Below, piece by piece: positions 1-9,246 of a DNA stretch of 64,000 nucleotides. The notes below the pieces were generated by a model. It worked only from the letters and a program-made list of their open reading frames with translations. It ran no database searches and was not told where the DNA came from. This DNA is from JBCCXL01 sp039191605 (GTDB taxonomy: Bacteria > Acidobacteriota > Thermoanaerobaculia > Multivoradales > JAHZIX01), in the NCBI GenBank assembly GCA_039191605.1, contig JBCCXL010000001.1, positions 248,001 to 312,000 of the forward strand, read 5' to 3'. Every line of letters begins with the position of its first letter. Position 1 is the first letter of the stretch. Made by a program: the position numbers and the translations under genes.

Positions 1-1718
1 CGCGCATCTACGGCGCCTCCTTCCGCGGCGGCCGGGGCAATCTGGAGGGCCAGGCCGGCGCCTACAGCCTCGAGCCTCTGCGCCTGCTGGAGCTGGTGCT
101 TCCCCTGCCCTTCGGCTGGCCCACCTGGCTCGGGCCTCGGGGGGTGTGGGTGGAGGGACTGGCGGACACCCTGCCCTTCTTCTTCTCCGCTCATTTCGGC
201 CTGGTGGCCCTGACCCTCTTCTTCCTCGCGCGGCAGCGCAGCTGGCAGGCCCTGGCAATCCTCGGCCTGGCGGCAGCGGTCGCCGGGGGCACCGTCCCTT
301 CGGCCCTCGAGGCGGTGAGCTTCGGCCTCTTCCGCTTCCCGGAGAAATTCCTCTTCTGGACCGCTCTGGCGGCTCCCCTCGCCGCCGGCTTCGGCCTACA
401 GCGGGCGATGGCGGCCTCCGATAGCGCCCGCCGGCGGATGCGTCTGGCCCTCGGGATCGCCAGCGCCAGCGCCACCCTCGCCGCCCTGGTCGTCTTCCTG
501 CTGCGCTCCCCCCTCGCCGAGGGGCTTCGGCAGCGCGGCGGAACCGGTGCCGGAGACGGCGAAGCGCTGGCTCAAACGCTGCTCTTTCAGGGGCAGTGGG
601 TAAGTCTTCAGCTCGCCCTAGCGTCGGCGGCCCTGGCCGGCCTGGCCTACGCCGTGAGCCGCCGTCGCGCCAGCGCAGCGGTCGCTCTGCAGCTGCTCTG
701 CCTGCTTCCCCTGGCGCCGCTGCTGGATACCGCCCCGGTGAAAGAAGCTGCCGCGGTGACGGATTTCGAGCAGCGGCTGCTGAATTCCACTCCCCAGCGC
801 ACTCCCCAGCGAGAGATCCCGGCCGACAACGATCAAGCCAGATCAGAGATCGGCGCCCTCTCCGCCGCCCTCGCCCTGCCCTCCTGGGTGCCGCCGCCGA
901 ATTATCGCCACGTCGCCGGCAGCCGCTGGCGGGCGCAGCAGGCCCGCTGCGCTGACCTCCACCCCACTCCCGGCGCTCTCCACGGCCTCTCCTTCCCTCT
1001 GGCGCCAAATCTCGAAGGCCTCGGCACCGCCCTCTCCACCTTCCTGCACATCAATCTCGTGAGGCTGGACTGGGATCAGCGCATCCGCTGGCTGCAGCTG
1101 CTGGGCGTCGAGGGGATCGTGGTGCAGGGGAATCAGCGACTGTTCAGTCCCGGTCTCGAGCCCCTGGCGGTGGAGGCTCGCCATGGCGTCGTCTCCACCC
1201 TGTACCGCGTAGTCAATATCGGGCCGGACGCCTGGTGGCCGCAGCGGGTGGAGGATTCCCAGGGGCCGGTGGACGTCTTTCGCAAGCTGGTGGAAGAGGG
1301 GGACCTGCGACAGCGGGCGGTGGTGGCCGGCAGCCTCGAACACCGCCCCGGAGGCCGGGTGCGCATTCTCTCGGCGGCGGCGGATCGAGTGGAGCTAGAG
1401 GTCGTGAGCGAAGGCGGCCTGGCGGTGCTGCGTAGGGCCTATCACCCGCTGCTGGAAGCCACTCTGGACGACGGCACCGCCGTTCCCACCACGCCGGTGA
1501 ACCTCGCCCTCACCGGCATCGCGGTGCCCGCCGGCACCCACCGCATCACCCTCGCCGTAGACCACGGTCCAGAACGCCTCGGCGGCGGCATCGCCTTGCT
1601 CACCGCCATCGGCTGCCTGTGGATTCTGCGACGACGGCGCAACCAGCCCGAAAACCCAGGGCTGGAAGCCTCAGGGCCGGAAAGCCGAGGGCCGGAAAGC
1701 CGAGAGGTCGGGGCTTGA
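1..1718 (+). CDS. YfhO-like multi-pass membrane protein, 5' partial
   Basis: The reading frame is open from base 3, so the true start lies before the window. The GTG at 96 is probably internal, because the preceding 31 codons read as sensible protein. The product has several hydrophobic segments, a phrase FRFPEKFLFW typical of YfhO-type bacterial membrane proteins, a soluble region, and a C-terminal beta-rich domain (AGTHRITLAVDHG) followed by one membrane helix and an RRRR stop-transfer motif. YfhO-family proteins resemble glycosyltransferase-C membrane enzymes and some glycosylate cell-wall polymers. The exact reaction here is not evident. The tail is a degenerate repeat (GPESRGPESR). The stop overlaps the TTG start proposed for the next, similar gene, so the two probably form an operon. 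Confidence 0.75.
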   Translation, partial: RIYGASFRGGRGNLEGQAGAYSLEPLRLLELVLPLPFGWPTWLGPRGVWVEGLADTLPFFFSAHFGLVALTLFFLARQRSWQALAILGLAAAVAGGTVPSALEAVSFGLFRFPEKFLFWTALAAPLAAGFGLQRAMAASDSARRRMRLALGIASASATLAALVVFLLRSPLAEGLRQRGGTGAGDGEALAQTLLFQGQWVSLQLALASAALAGLAYAVSRRRASAAVALQLLCLLPLAPLLDTAPVKEAAAVTDFEQRLLNSTPQRTPQREIPADNDQARSEIGALSAALALPSWVPPPNYRHVAGSRWRAQQARCADLHPTPGALHGLSFPLAPNLEGLGTALSTFLHINLVRLDWDQRIRWLQLLGVEGIVVQGNQRLFSPGLEPLAVEARHGVVSTLYRVVNIGPDAWWPQRVEDSQGPVDVFRKLVEEGDLRQRAVVAGSLEHRPGGRVRILSAAADRVELEVVSEGGLAVLRRAYHPLLEATLDDGTAVPTTPVNLALTGIAVPAGTHRITLAVDHGPERLGGGIALLTAIGCLWILRRRRNQPENPGLEASGPESRGPESREVGA

Positions 1719-4375
1719 AACGCATCGGACCCCAATCCCGGGAGGCCAAAACCGAAGGTGCCGCTACCGGGAGCACCACTCAGCCTCGATGGTGGCTGCT
1801 CTTCGCCCTGCCGACCACGGCGATCCTGGTGCTCTACCTGGCACCCCTGATCCTCGGTCTCGAGACCCTCTACCTGAGGGACGTCTTCAGCGCTCACCTT
1901 CCGCTGAAGGCGGCCCAGCACTTGCCCTCACCGCCGGAGCTAGCGGGAGCCGAGGTCCAGCCGACCTCTGTCTTTCCAGCGGCGGTGGCGCCGCGTATCG
2001 CCGGAGGCCAACCCCTGCTGGGCAACCTCAACGCGGTCAGCCTGTATCCGAACAATCTGCTCTACCGAGTGGCGCCTACCCTCTGGAGCCTCAACGCTCA
2101 TTTCTGGATCCATTGGCTCCTCGCCCCCTGGGGCGTGTGGTGGCTGGGCCGGGTGTTCGGTCTCTCCCATGCCGCGGCGTGGGCGGGAGCTTCCGCCTAC
2201 GCCGCCAGCGGCTTCTTCGCCTCGCAGATGAACCTCTACAACCTGGTGGCCGGCAGCGCCCTGGCTCCCTTCCTGGCGGCTGCGCTGGTCGTCGCGGTGG
2301 CGCCGCGGAAACCAGGAAAGGATGGCCAGTCCCTGGAAGGTCGGCTCCCAGGAATGCTGCGCCGCCCCTGGGATCTAGTGCTGCTGGCCCTGCTCTGGTG
2401 GCTGATGCTGCTGGCCGGTGATCCGATGCTGGCGGCCCTCGCCCTGCTTTTGGCCCTCATCGCCGCTCTCTGCCGCCACGGCCTGCGGGAAACAGTATTG
2501 GCTCCCCGAGTCTGGTTCCCGGCGGCCCTGGCGGGACTTGCCGGCACCCTGATGGCGGCGCCCCAGCTGCTGGCCATGAGCCGAATTCTGCCGCTGAGCG
2601 CCCGCGCCGCCGGGGGACTGAGCAGCGAGGAGGTGCTGCGAACCAGCTTCAAGCCCCTGATGGCCCTGGACTGGCTGCTGCCCTTCGCCTTCGGTCGTCC
2701 CGACCGCCTCGCCGAGGGCCGCTTCTGGGCGGCCCCCCTCTACGACGGTATTCCCCCTCTCTTCTACACCCTCTATCCCGGGATCCTGGCCTTCGCCCTC
2801 GCGGTGGCGGGAATGGCGATCTGGGCCCTGAGCCTGAGAGCCAGAGCAGCCCAGGGGCGAGAAAAGAGCCCCCCAAGCCCGGGAATCAACTCCGTCTCTA
2901 CTGCCGATCCCCTGGAGCGCTCCGCCCAGCGGCGTCTGGGCCTCTTCGCTCTCCTCATCCTTAGCGGCGGGCTCTTCTTCGCCCTCGGCGCCGCCAATCC
3001 GATGGTGCGCTGGCTGGTGGAGACCTTCGGCGGCGGGGGCCTGCGCTTCCCGGTCAAGCTGTGGCCGGCGGTCTCTCTGGGAAGCGCTCTCTTCGCCGCC
3101 CTCGGCGCCGAAGCCTTTCTGCGCCGGGGGCCGAAGTCGCTACTCCTCGCCCTCGCACCTCTGGCGGCGATCTTCACCGCCGCCCTCGCCTTTCTGCTGC
3201 TCACTCCGGAGCTCGCCACGGAGCTCCTGCGCGGCCTGGTGCCGGCATCGTGGCCGGATGCCTTCGTTGCATCGGAGCGGACCCGCTGGCTCTCCCTCAG
3301 CGCCCTGAGCCTCGGTCTGCTGGCCACCTTCGCGGCGCTGATCGTCGCCACCCAGCGGCGGCCACGAACCTCCCTGGCGCTGCTGCTGGCGCTGCATTGG
3401 GCAACCCAGCTGGCGCTGCTCTCCCCCACCCTGCCCACCGACGCCGCGGCCCCCTACAGCCCGGAGGCGATCCAGAGCTCTCCCTTGGCCCAGCACCTGC
3501 CGCCGTCGAGCCGAATCGTCCACGGCTCTTACGATCGGCTCTTCGGGGCCCAGAACCCGGCGCAGGAATACTCCGGCATCGACGCCTTCCACGACTACAA
3601 CCGTCGCCGCGCTTTTGAGATGGCGCCGATGATAGGCATCCTAGCGGGGCGGCGCTACGACCTCAACCTCTCCCCGGAGGGCCTCTCCTCCTTCCTCACC
3701 AAGGCCGCTCGGGACGCCCTGCGACAGGGCAATGACGAACAGCGCCTGCGCCTGCTCACCGCCTGGGGCGTCGACCGCCTGCTGCTCCACCGCCCCCTGG
3801 CGCCGGCGGCGAGACCCCTGGCTCGCCCCCTAGGCCAGGCGGTAGGCCCGACCCGAACCATCACCGCCTATGCCCTCGACGCCGCCCCGCCGGTGAGCTT
3901 CCTCACCCGAGTGAGCGTTGCCCCCAGTCTCTCCCACGCCTTGGGGCGGCTCAGCTCGCCGGGCTTCGACCCTCGGCAGGAGGTCGTGCTGGCGGGACGA
4001 GAGCTTCAGCGAGCGGCCCCAGGAGCAGTATCGACCGGTGCATCATCGACGGGCGACCTCGAGATCCTCGCCCTCGACCGCCAGCGCCTGATCGTCGAGC
4101 TCCACGCCGAGCAGCCCGGCGCCCTGGTGTGGCAGCGCTCCCACCTGCCCCTCTACCGCGCCACCGTCAACGGAGAAGAGGCGCCGGTGGAGATCGCCAA
4201 CCTGCACCGCATGGCGGTACGCCTTCCGGCGGGCCACCACCGAGTGGAGATCGCCGTCGAAGACTCCCGCCAGCGAGATCTGGCCCTCGCCATTCTCGGG
4301 GTGCTGCTGCTCCTGATCCTCGCCCTGCGATCCCGCCCCGAGGCTCCAGCGCCGAGCCTCCGGGAGGCAGCCTAG
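1715..4375 (+). CDS. YfhO-like multi-pass membrane protein
   Basis: A large membrane protein of about 886 residues with roughly a dozen hydrophobic segments, then a C-terminal extracytoplasmic domain (HLPLYRATVNGEEAPV, then AGHHRVEIAVED) and a last helix. The domain order, the LRFPVKLWP motif and the C-terminal fold phrase match the preceding protein, so the two are paralogues. The frame is open back to a GTG at 1619, but that stretch only re-reads the repetitive tail of gene 1 in another frame. I prefer TTG at 1715, which overlaps the upstream stop (TTGA) and has AGAGG 7 bases upstream. Function is inferred from family only: a GT-C-like membrane enzyme or polysaccharide/cell-envelope modification protein. 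Confidence 0.72.
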   Translation: MKRIGPQSREAKTEGAATGSTTQPRWWLLFALPTTAILVLYLAPLILGLETLYLRDVFSAHLPLKAAQHLPSPPELAGAEVQPTSVFPAAVAPRIAGGQPLLGNLNAVSLYPNNLLYRVAPTLWSLNAHFWIHWLLAPWGVWWLGRVFGLSHAAAWAGASAYAASGFFASQMNLYNLVAGSALAPFLAAALVVAVAPRKPGKDGQSLEGRLPGMLRRPWDLVLLALLWWLMLLAGDPMLAALALLLALIAALCRHGLRETVLAPRVWFPAALAGLAGTLMAAPQLLAMSRILPLSARAAGGLSSEEVLRTSFKPLMALDWLLPFAFGRPDRLAEGRFWAAPLYDGIPPLFYTLYPGILAFALAVAGMAIWALSLRARAAQGREKSPPSPGINSVSTADPLERSAQRRLGLFALLILSGGLFFALGAANPMVRWLVETFGGGGLRFPVKLWPAVSLGSALFAALGAEAFLRRGPKSLLLALAPLAAIFTAALAFLLLTPELATELLRGLVPASWPDAFVASERTRWLSLSALSLGLLATFAALIVATQRRPRTSLALLLALHWATQLALLSPTLPTDAAAPYSPEAIQSSPLAQHLPPSSRIVHGSYDRLFGAQNPAQEYSGIDAFHDYNRRRAFEMAPMIGILAGRRYDLNLSPEGLSSFLTKAARDALRQGNDEQRLRLLTAWGVDRLLLHRPLAPAARPLARPLGQAVGPTRTITAYALDAAPPVSFLTRVSVAPSLSHALGRLSSPGFDPRQEVVLAGRELQRAAPGAVSTGASSTGDLEILALDRQRLIVELHAEQPGALVWQRSHLPLYRATVNGEEAPVEIANLHRMAVRLPAGHHRVEIAVEDSRQRDLALAILGVLLLLILALRSRPEAPAPSLREAA

Positions 4376-4495
4376 GCGATGCTATGATTCTGCGTTCTGC
4401 CACAGCTCTCACCGTTTCCCGCGGCCTCCGCTCCTCCGAGGGTTCGTCGGCGCTCAATCCCATCTTCTCCACCCTGCCTCTCAAGGAGGGCGACC

Positions 4496-6175
4496 GTGCC
4501 AACGGAATCAAATTCCTCTAGCACTTCTGCGACGGGTACTCGTCCCATTCGCAAGGTATTGATCGCGAATCGTGGCGAAATCGCCGTGCGCATCCTGCGC
4601 ACGCTGAAGGACATGGGGATTCGCAGCGCGGTGGTCTATTCCGACGCCGATCGCCTCGGCTTACCGGTGCTCCTCGCCGACGAGGCCTACCCCATCGGGC
4701 CGGCGCCCTCCGCCCAGAGCTACCTGCGGGCCGACGCCATCGTTCAGCTGGCGCTGGAGATTGGGGCCGACGCCATTCATCCGGGCTACGGCTTCCTGTC
4801 GGAGAACGCGGGCTTTGCCACCCGCTGCCGCGAGGCCGGGGTGATCTTCATCGGCCCGCCCCCCAGCGCCATCGCCGCCATGGGATCGAAGGTGGAGAGT
4901 CGCCGACTGATGATCGACGCCGGCGTTCCGGTGGTTCCCGGAGGCCGCGACCCGCTGCCGGACGTCGAATCCGCCCTCGCCTTCGCCGAGACCCTCGGCT
5001 ACCCGGTGATGGTGAAGGCCGCCGCCGGCGGCGGCGGTAAGGGCATGCGAGTGGTGGAGAGCGCCGAGCAGCTGCCGACGGCCTTCCGCACCGCGCGCTC
5101 CGAGGCCAAGGCCAGCTTCGGCGACGACGACGTTTACCTCGAGAAGTTCATCGTCGAGCCCCGCCACGTGGAGATCCAGGTGCTGGGGGACGAGCACGGC
5201 AACCTGGTCTCCCTGGGAGAGCGGGAATGCTCCCTGCAGCGCCGCCATCAGAAGGTAGTGGAGGAAGCTCCCTCGCCGGTAGTAGAGCCGGAGCTGCGTC
5301 AGCGCATGGGTGAAGCCGCGGTGCAGGCCGCCCGCGCGGTGGGCTACACCAACGCCGGAACGGTGGAATTTCTCCTCGACGTCAGCGGCGAGTTCTACTT
5401 CCTGGAGGTCAACACCCGGCTTCAGGTGGAGCATCCCATCACCGAGCTAGTCACCGGCCTCGATCTGGTGGAGGCCCAGGTGCGGGTCGCCCGCGGCGAG
5501 GAGCTGCCGGCCGAAGCCCGCGACGCTCAGATCCGGGGCCACGCCCTGGAGCTGCGCCTCTACGCCGAGGATCCCTTCCGCGGCTTCGTCCCCTCCCCGG
5601 GCCTGATCGAAGGCCTGCGGTGGCCGGAAGGCCCAGGAGTGCGAGTCGACGCTGGCGTTTACGAGGGATCGGAAGTCTCGATCCACTACGACCCGATGCT
5701 CGCCAAGCTGATCTTCTACGGCACCGATCGGGCTCAGGCCCTGAGGCGCGCCCGGCGAGGACTGCTGGAGATGAAGGTGGAGGGCATTCGCACCACCATT
5801 CCTCTCTTCCTCGCCCTGCTGGAAGACGAGGACTTCCTCACCGGCCAGATGGACATCAGCATGCTCGATCGCAAGCTCGCCTCCGGTGAGCTGCACCCGT
5901 CGGAAGAGGAAGATTCCGACTCGACCTCCGACGAAGCCGAAGGCTCGGACGAGGCTGAAGCCGCCGGGCAAGATGCAGCGGAGCAGGAAGCAGCGGCCCA
6001 AGACCTGCGGCAGCCGACCCTCGAGGAGGCCCTGCGGGACGCCCCCCTGATCGCCGCCGCTCTGGCCCACGTCGAAGCCACCGAACGGGGCTCCGCCGCA
6101 GCGCCGGCCAGCGGTGGCCGCCGCGACGCCTGGCGTCAATCCGCCCGCCTCGCCAACCTCCAGGGGGTTCGCTAA
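4496..6175 (+). CDS. accC: Biotin carboxylase subunit of acetyl/acyl-CoA carboxylase
   Basis: Carboxylates biotin on the carrier protein using ATP and bicarbonate. The N-terminal biotin carboxylase domain shows KVLIANRGEIAVRI, the ATP-grasp loop GGGGKGMR (about residue 177), ECSLQRRHQKVVEE and EVNTRLQVEHPITE. The GTG start has a strong AAGGAGGG 5 bases upstream. At 559 residues it is about 110 longer than free AccC. The extra part is a very acidic Glu/Asp/Ser/Ala linker and a short helical tail (DAPLIAAALAHVEA), as in the alpha subunits of propionyl- or methylcrotonyl-type carboxylases before the carrier domain. The carrier is encoded 2 bases downstream, so the pair looks like a split alpha subunit. 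No carboxyltransferase gene is in the window, so the acyl-CoA substrate is unknown. Confidence 0.9.
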   Translation: MPTESNSSSTSATGTRPIRKVLIANRGEIAVRILRTLKDMGIRSAVVYSDADRLGLPVLLADEAYPIGPAPSAQSYLRADAIVQLALEIGADAIHPGYGFLSENAGFATRCREAGVIFIGPPPSAIAAMGSKVESRRLMIDAGVPVVPGGRDPLPDVESALAFAETLGYPVMVKAAAGGGGKGMRVVESAEQLPTAFRTARSEAKASFGDDDVYLEKFIVEPRHVEIQVLGDEHGNLVSLGERECSLQRRHQKVVEEAPSPVVEPELRQRMGEAAVQAARAVGYTNAGTVEFLLDVSGEFYFLEVNTRLQVEHPITELVTGLDLVEAQVRVARGEELPAEARDAQIRGHALELRLYAEDPFRGFVPSPGLIEGLRWPEGPGVRVDAGVYEGSEVSIHYDPMLAKLIFYGTDRAQALRRARRGLLEMKVEGIRTTIPLFLALLEDEDFLTGQMDISMLDRKLASGELHPSEEEDSDSTSDEAEGSDEAEAAGQDAAEQEAAAQDLRQPTLEEALRDAPLIAAALAHVEATERGSAAAPASGGRRDAWRQSARLANLQGVR

Positions 6176-6177
6176 TC

Positions 6178-6732
6178 ATGGAATTGATCGTCAGCGGCAG
6201 CCAGCGGGAAGCCAATCTGCGCATCGAGAGGGACGGCGAGACCTTCGTCGTTCACCTCGATGACAAGCTCTATCGAATCGACGCCAACAAGGTCAGCGAT
6301 TCCGTCCGCAGCCTGCTCTTCCTTGGGGTCGAGGCGCAAGAGACGAGCTCTGAAGAGGAGGCGACGATCCTGCAGCCTCACCTCGAGCTCTCGGTGCGGG
6401 CTCGGGGCAAGGGCGTCTACCAGGTAGACGACGGCTCCCCGGGGGGCCACCAGATCACCGTCGCCGATCCCCTCGCCCATCTCGCCCGCCAGGCCGCCGA
6501 GGCCGCCGGGGCGGGAGGGCCGCAGCGGGTCACCGCCTATATGCCCGGCCGAGTCACCCGGATTCTGGTGGCGGAGGGCGACGAGCTCAAAGCCGGCCAG
6601 GGGGTGCTGGTGCTGGAGGCGATGAAGATGGAGAACGAGATCGCGGTGGAGGCCGACGGCGTGCTGGCCCGCCTGCTGGTGGAGGAAGGTCAGGCGGTAG
6701 AGGGCGGCGACGCCCTGTTCGAGATCGAATAA
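6178..6732 (+). CDS. Biotin carboxyl carrier protein of acyl-CoA carboxylase
   Basis: A protein of 184 residues. The C-terminal half is a biotinyl/lipoyl domain with the biotinylation motif EAMKMEN (Lys near residue 150). The N-terminal half (residues 1-110) resembles the linker/BT region that precedes the carrier domain in propionyl- or methylcrotonyl-CoA carboxylase alpha chains. It begins 2 bases after the accC stop, so the two are almost certainly co-transcribed and form one holo-subunit. A G-rich stretch just before the ATG (GGGGG) may act as ribosome binding site. It would carry carboxybiotin between the biotin carboxylase and an unlinked carboxyltransferase. Confidence 0.88.
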   Translation: MELIVSGSQREANLRIERDGETFVVHLDDKLYRIDANKVSDSVRSLLFLGVEAQETSSEEEATILQPHLELSVRARGKGVYQVDDGSPGGHQITVADPLAHLARQAAEAAGAGGPQRVTAYMPGRVTRILVAEGDELKAGQGVLVLEAMKMENEIAVEADGVLARLLVEEGQAVEGGDALFEIE

Positions 6733-6765
6733 GCCGCTGGGAGATCGCGAAGGGAGAAACGCATC

Positions 6766-9246
6766 ATGGCCTTGTTCGGCGGTCGGAAGAATACCCTCGA
6801 CACGATCCTCGCCTCCGGCTGGGCAGACGAGTCGGAGCGCAACACCCTGCTGCAGGAGCTGCGCTCCTCGCCGCCGAAACCCGCCATCGTGTTGCCCATG
6901 CTGTGGCACGCCGACGCCGTGGTGCGCAAAATCGGCGCCGAGATCGTGCTGGCGAAGCCGGATGCAGACACCACCCGCCAGCTGATCACCAGCTACGGCC
7001 AGCGCACTCCCCAGGCCCGCAAGGTGATCGTCGCCGTCGCCGCCCGGCTGCCGTCGGAATTGGTCAAGACGGCGCTCGATCCGCTGCTGGTGGAGACCCA
7101 GCAGGACCTGCGCCGGCCCGCCTGGGAGCTGGCTCTCGCGATGCCCGGTACGGCGAGGGTAGGCTACCTGCGGCGCGCGCTGCTGGAGGCCCCTTCGACG
7201 CTCCGCCTCCAGGCCCTGGAGGAGCTTACCGCCGGAGGGGTCAGCGCCGTCGAGAGCCAGCTGGAGCTATTGATCCCGGCCGCCGCCGCCCAGGATCGAC
7301 AGCTGCGCCAGAAGGTGCTCGAGAAGCTCGCCAGCAGCGACAGCCCAGAGATTCTGGAACTGATGCTGGACCGCCTCGCCGAGGGAGACGAGGAAGAGCG
7401 CAAGATCGCTGATACCTATCTGCGGCGGGTGGCCAACGCCAATCCCGAAGGCCTGCGGGAGACTCTGCTGGAAGTCCTCACCCGAGGCAGCGACGAAACC
7501 CGGCGCCTGGCCATCGGCATCCTGCTGGATTCCGGCTCCCCGCAGCAGATCGTGCCTCAGATCCTCGATCTCTGCAGCCGCCTCGCCGGCTGGATGCGCA
7601 CCCGCATCATCGACGTGCTGCGGGAATCCGGAGACCGCGTGCTGGAGCCCGCCCTGGCGCTGCTCCAGCATCCGGATCGGGAAACCCGCACCAACGCCAT
7701 CATGGTTCTCGCCGACGGCTTCAAGGACCCTCGCCTGGTGGCCCCCTTCAGCCAGCTGCTGGCGGACGACGATTGGTGGCTGCGGGTCACCGCCTGCCAG
7801 GTCCTCGGCGGTCTGGAAGACGAGCGTGCCGTGGCGCCGCTGGTGCAGGCGCTGAGCGACGAGGACACCCGCTGGGCCGCCGTCGACTCCCTCGCCCAAA
7901 TCGGCGCCACCAGCGCCTTGAAGCCCCTCTCCCAGCTGCTCAAGGATCCGCGGGAAGAAGTTCGCCTGGAGGTGCTCCAGGCCTTCAGCCGCTTCCAGGA
8001 TCAGCGGCTGCTGCCGGTGCTGCGCTCGGTGCGGGATCGCGACCCCGCCGACGCGGTGCGCCAGCGGGCCGGAGAAGTGCTGCAGGAGATCGGCCGCCAG
8101 GTGGGGATAGAAGAGCAGGGCGCAGCGCCCAGCGGAGCGACGCCCCAGCTGCAAAACCCGCTGGACAAACTGCTCCATCGGATCCGAGTTCAGGGGGCCT
8201 CGGATCTCCACCTCTCCGTCGACGAGCCGCCGCTGGTGAGAATCGACGGGGTCCTCGCTCGCATGGAGAAGCTGGGTAAGCTCTCGGCAGCCCACACTCA
8301 GCGCTACATCCTGGGGATTCTCGACGACCAGCAGCGCCGCGTGCTCAAGCAGGAACAGGCGCTGGATTTCTGCCACGAGATCCCCGGCGTCGGCCGCTAC
8401 CGCGCCAACGCCTACATTCAGCGCCGGGGGCTCTGCGCCTCGTTCCGGGTGATCCCGGACCGCGCCCCGACCTTCGCCGACCTGCGGCTGCCGGAGCAGC
8501 TCAAGGAGCTGCTGGACTACCACCAGGGAGTGATCATCCTCTCGGGCCCCTCCGGCTGCGGCAAGTCCACCACCCTCACCGCCCTGGTGGACCTGATCAA
8601 CACCACCAAGCCGACCCACGTCATCACCCTGGAAGACCCGATCGAATTCGTCCATCCGCCGAAGATGGCCTTGGTCAACCAGCGGGAGCTGGGCGCGCAC
8701 ACTCTGGCCTTCGCCAACGGCCTGCGCGCCGCCCTGCGAGAAGACCCAGACATCATCGTCGTCGGCGAGCTGCGGGACACGGACACCATTCGCATGGCCC
8801 TAGAGGCCGCCGAGACCGGTCATTTGGTGATCACCACGCTGCACACCACCAGCGCGGTGCAGACCATCGATCGACTGGTGGAGAGCTTCCCGCCGGACGA
8901 GCAGTCCCAGGTGCGCACCTCCCTCTCGGAATCGCTGAAGTACATCGTCTCCCAGCGGCTGCTGCCGATGAAGGGAGGCAGGGGCCGGGTGGCTCTCTTC
9001 GAGGTGATCAAGGGCACCCTGTCCATCGCCAACAAGATCCGCAAGTGCGAGACCTTCCAGATTCCGGGATTGATGCAGATCGGCCGCCATCTCGGCATGC
9101 GCACCCGGGACCACGCCCTCCAGGATCTTCTGGAGGAAGGCCTGATCTCCCCGGAGACGGCCTGGCGCCACGCCGAGAAGAAAGAGACCTTCGTCGGCCT
9201 CTGCGATCCCTCAAAGATTCAGGTTCCTGATTGGAGCGCCCCATGA
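6766..9246 (+). CDS. PilT/PilU-type ATPase with N-terminal HEAT repeats
   Basis: An 826-residue cytoplasmic protein. Residues about 15-450 are a run of HEAT/PBS-lyase-type helical repeats (for example DDDWWLRVTACQVLGGLEDE and DEDTRWAAVDSLAQIG). Residues about 465-826 form a PilT-family type IV pilus ATPase: ASDLHLSVDEPP, Walker A GPSGCGKSTT near residue 595, Walker B-region DPDIIVVGELRD and the His box TGHLVITTLHT. The C-terminal retraction motif is diverged (LSIANKIRKCETFQIPG). It probably assists or modulates pilus retraction like PilU, with the repeats as a docking surface (inference). It overlaps the next pilT-like gene by 4 bases. Confidence 0.87.
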   Translation: MALFGGRKNTLDTILASGWADESERNTLLQELRSSPPKPAIVLPMLWHADAVVRKIGAEIVLAKPDADTTRQLITSYGQRTPQARKVIVAVAARLPSELVKTALDPLLVETQQDLRRPAWELALAMPGTARVGYLRRALLEAPSTLRLQALEELTAGGVSAVESQLELLIPAAAAQDRQLRQKVLEKLASSDSPEILELMLDRLAEGDEEERKIADTYLRRVANANPEGLRETLLEVLTRGSDETRRLAIGILLDSGSPQQIVPQILDLCSRLAGWMRTRIIDVLRESGDRVLEPALALLQHPDRETRTNAIMVLADGFKDPRLVAPFSQLLADDDWWLRVTACQVLGGLEDERAVAPLVQALSDEDTRWAAVDSLAQIGATSALKPLSQLLKDPREEVRLEVLQAFSRFQDQRLLPVLRSVRDRDPADAVRQRAGEVLQEIGRQVGIEEQGAAPSGATPQLQNPLDKLLHRIRVQGASDLHLSVDEPPLVRIDGVLARMEKLGKLSAAHTQRYILGILDDQQRRVLKQEQALDFCHEIPGVGRYRANAYIQRRGLCASFRVIPDRAPTFADLRLPEQLKELLDYHQGVIILSGPSGCGKSTTLTALVDLINTTKPTHVITLEDPIEFVHPPKMALVNQRELGAHTLAFANGLRAALREDPDIIVVGELRDTDTIRMALEAAETGHLVITTLHTTSAVQTIDRLVESFPPDEQSQVRTSLSESLKYIVSQRLLPMKGGRGRVALFEVIKGTLSIANKIRKCETFQIPGLMQIGRHLGMRTRDHALQDLLEEGLISPETAWRHAEKKETFVGLCDPSKIQVPDWSAP

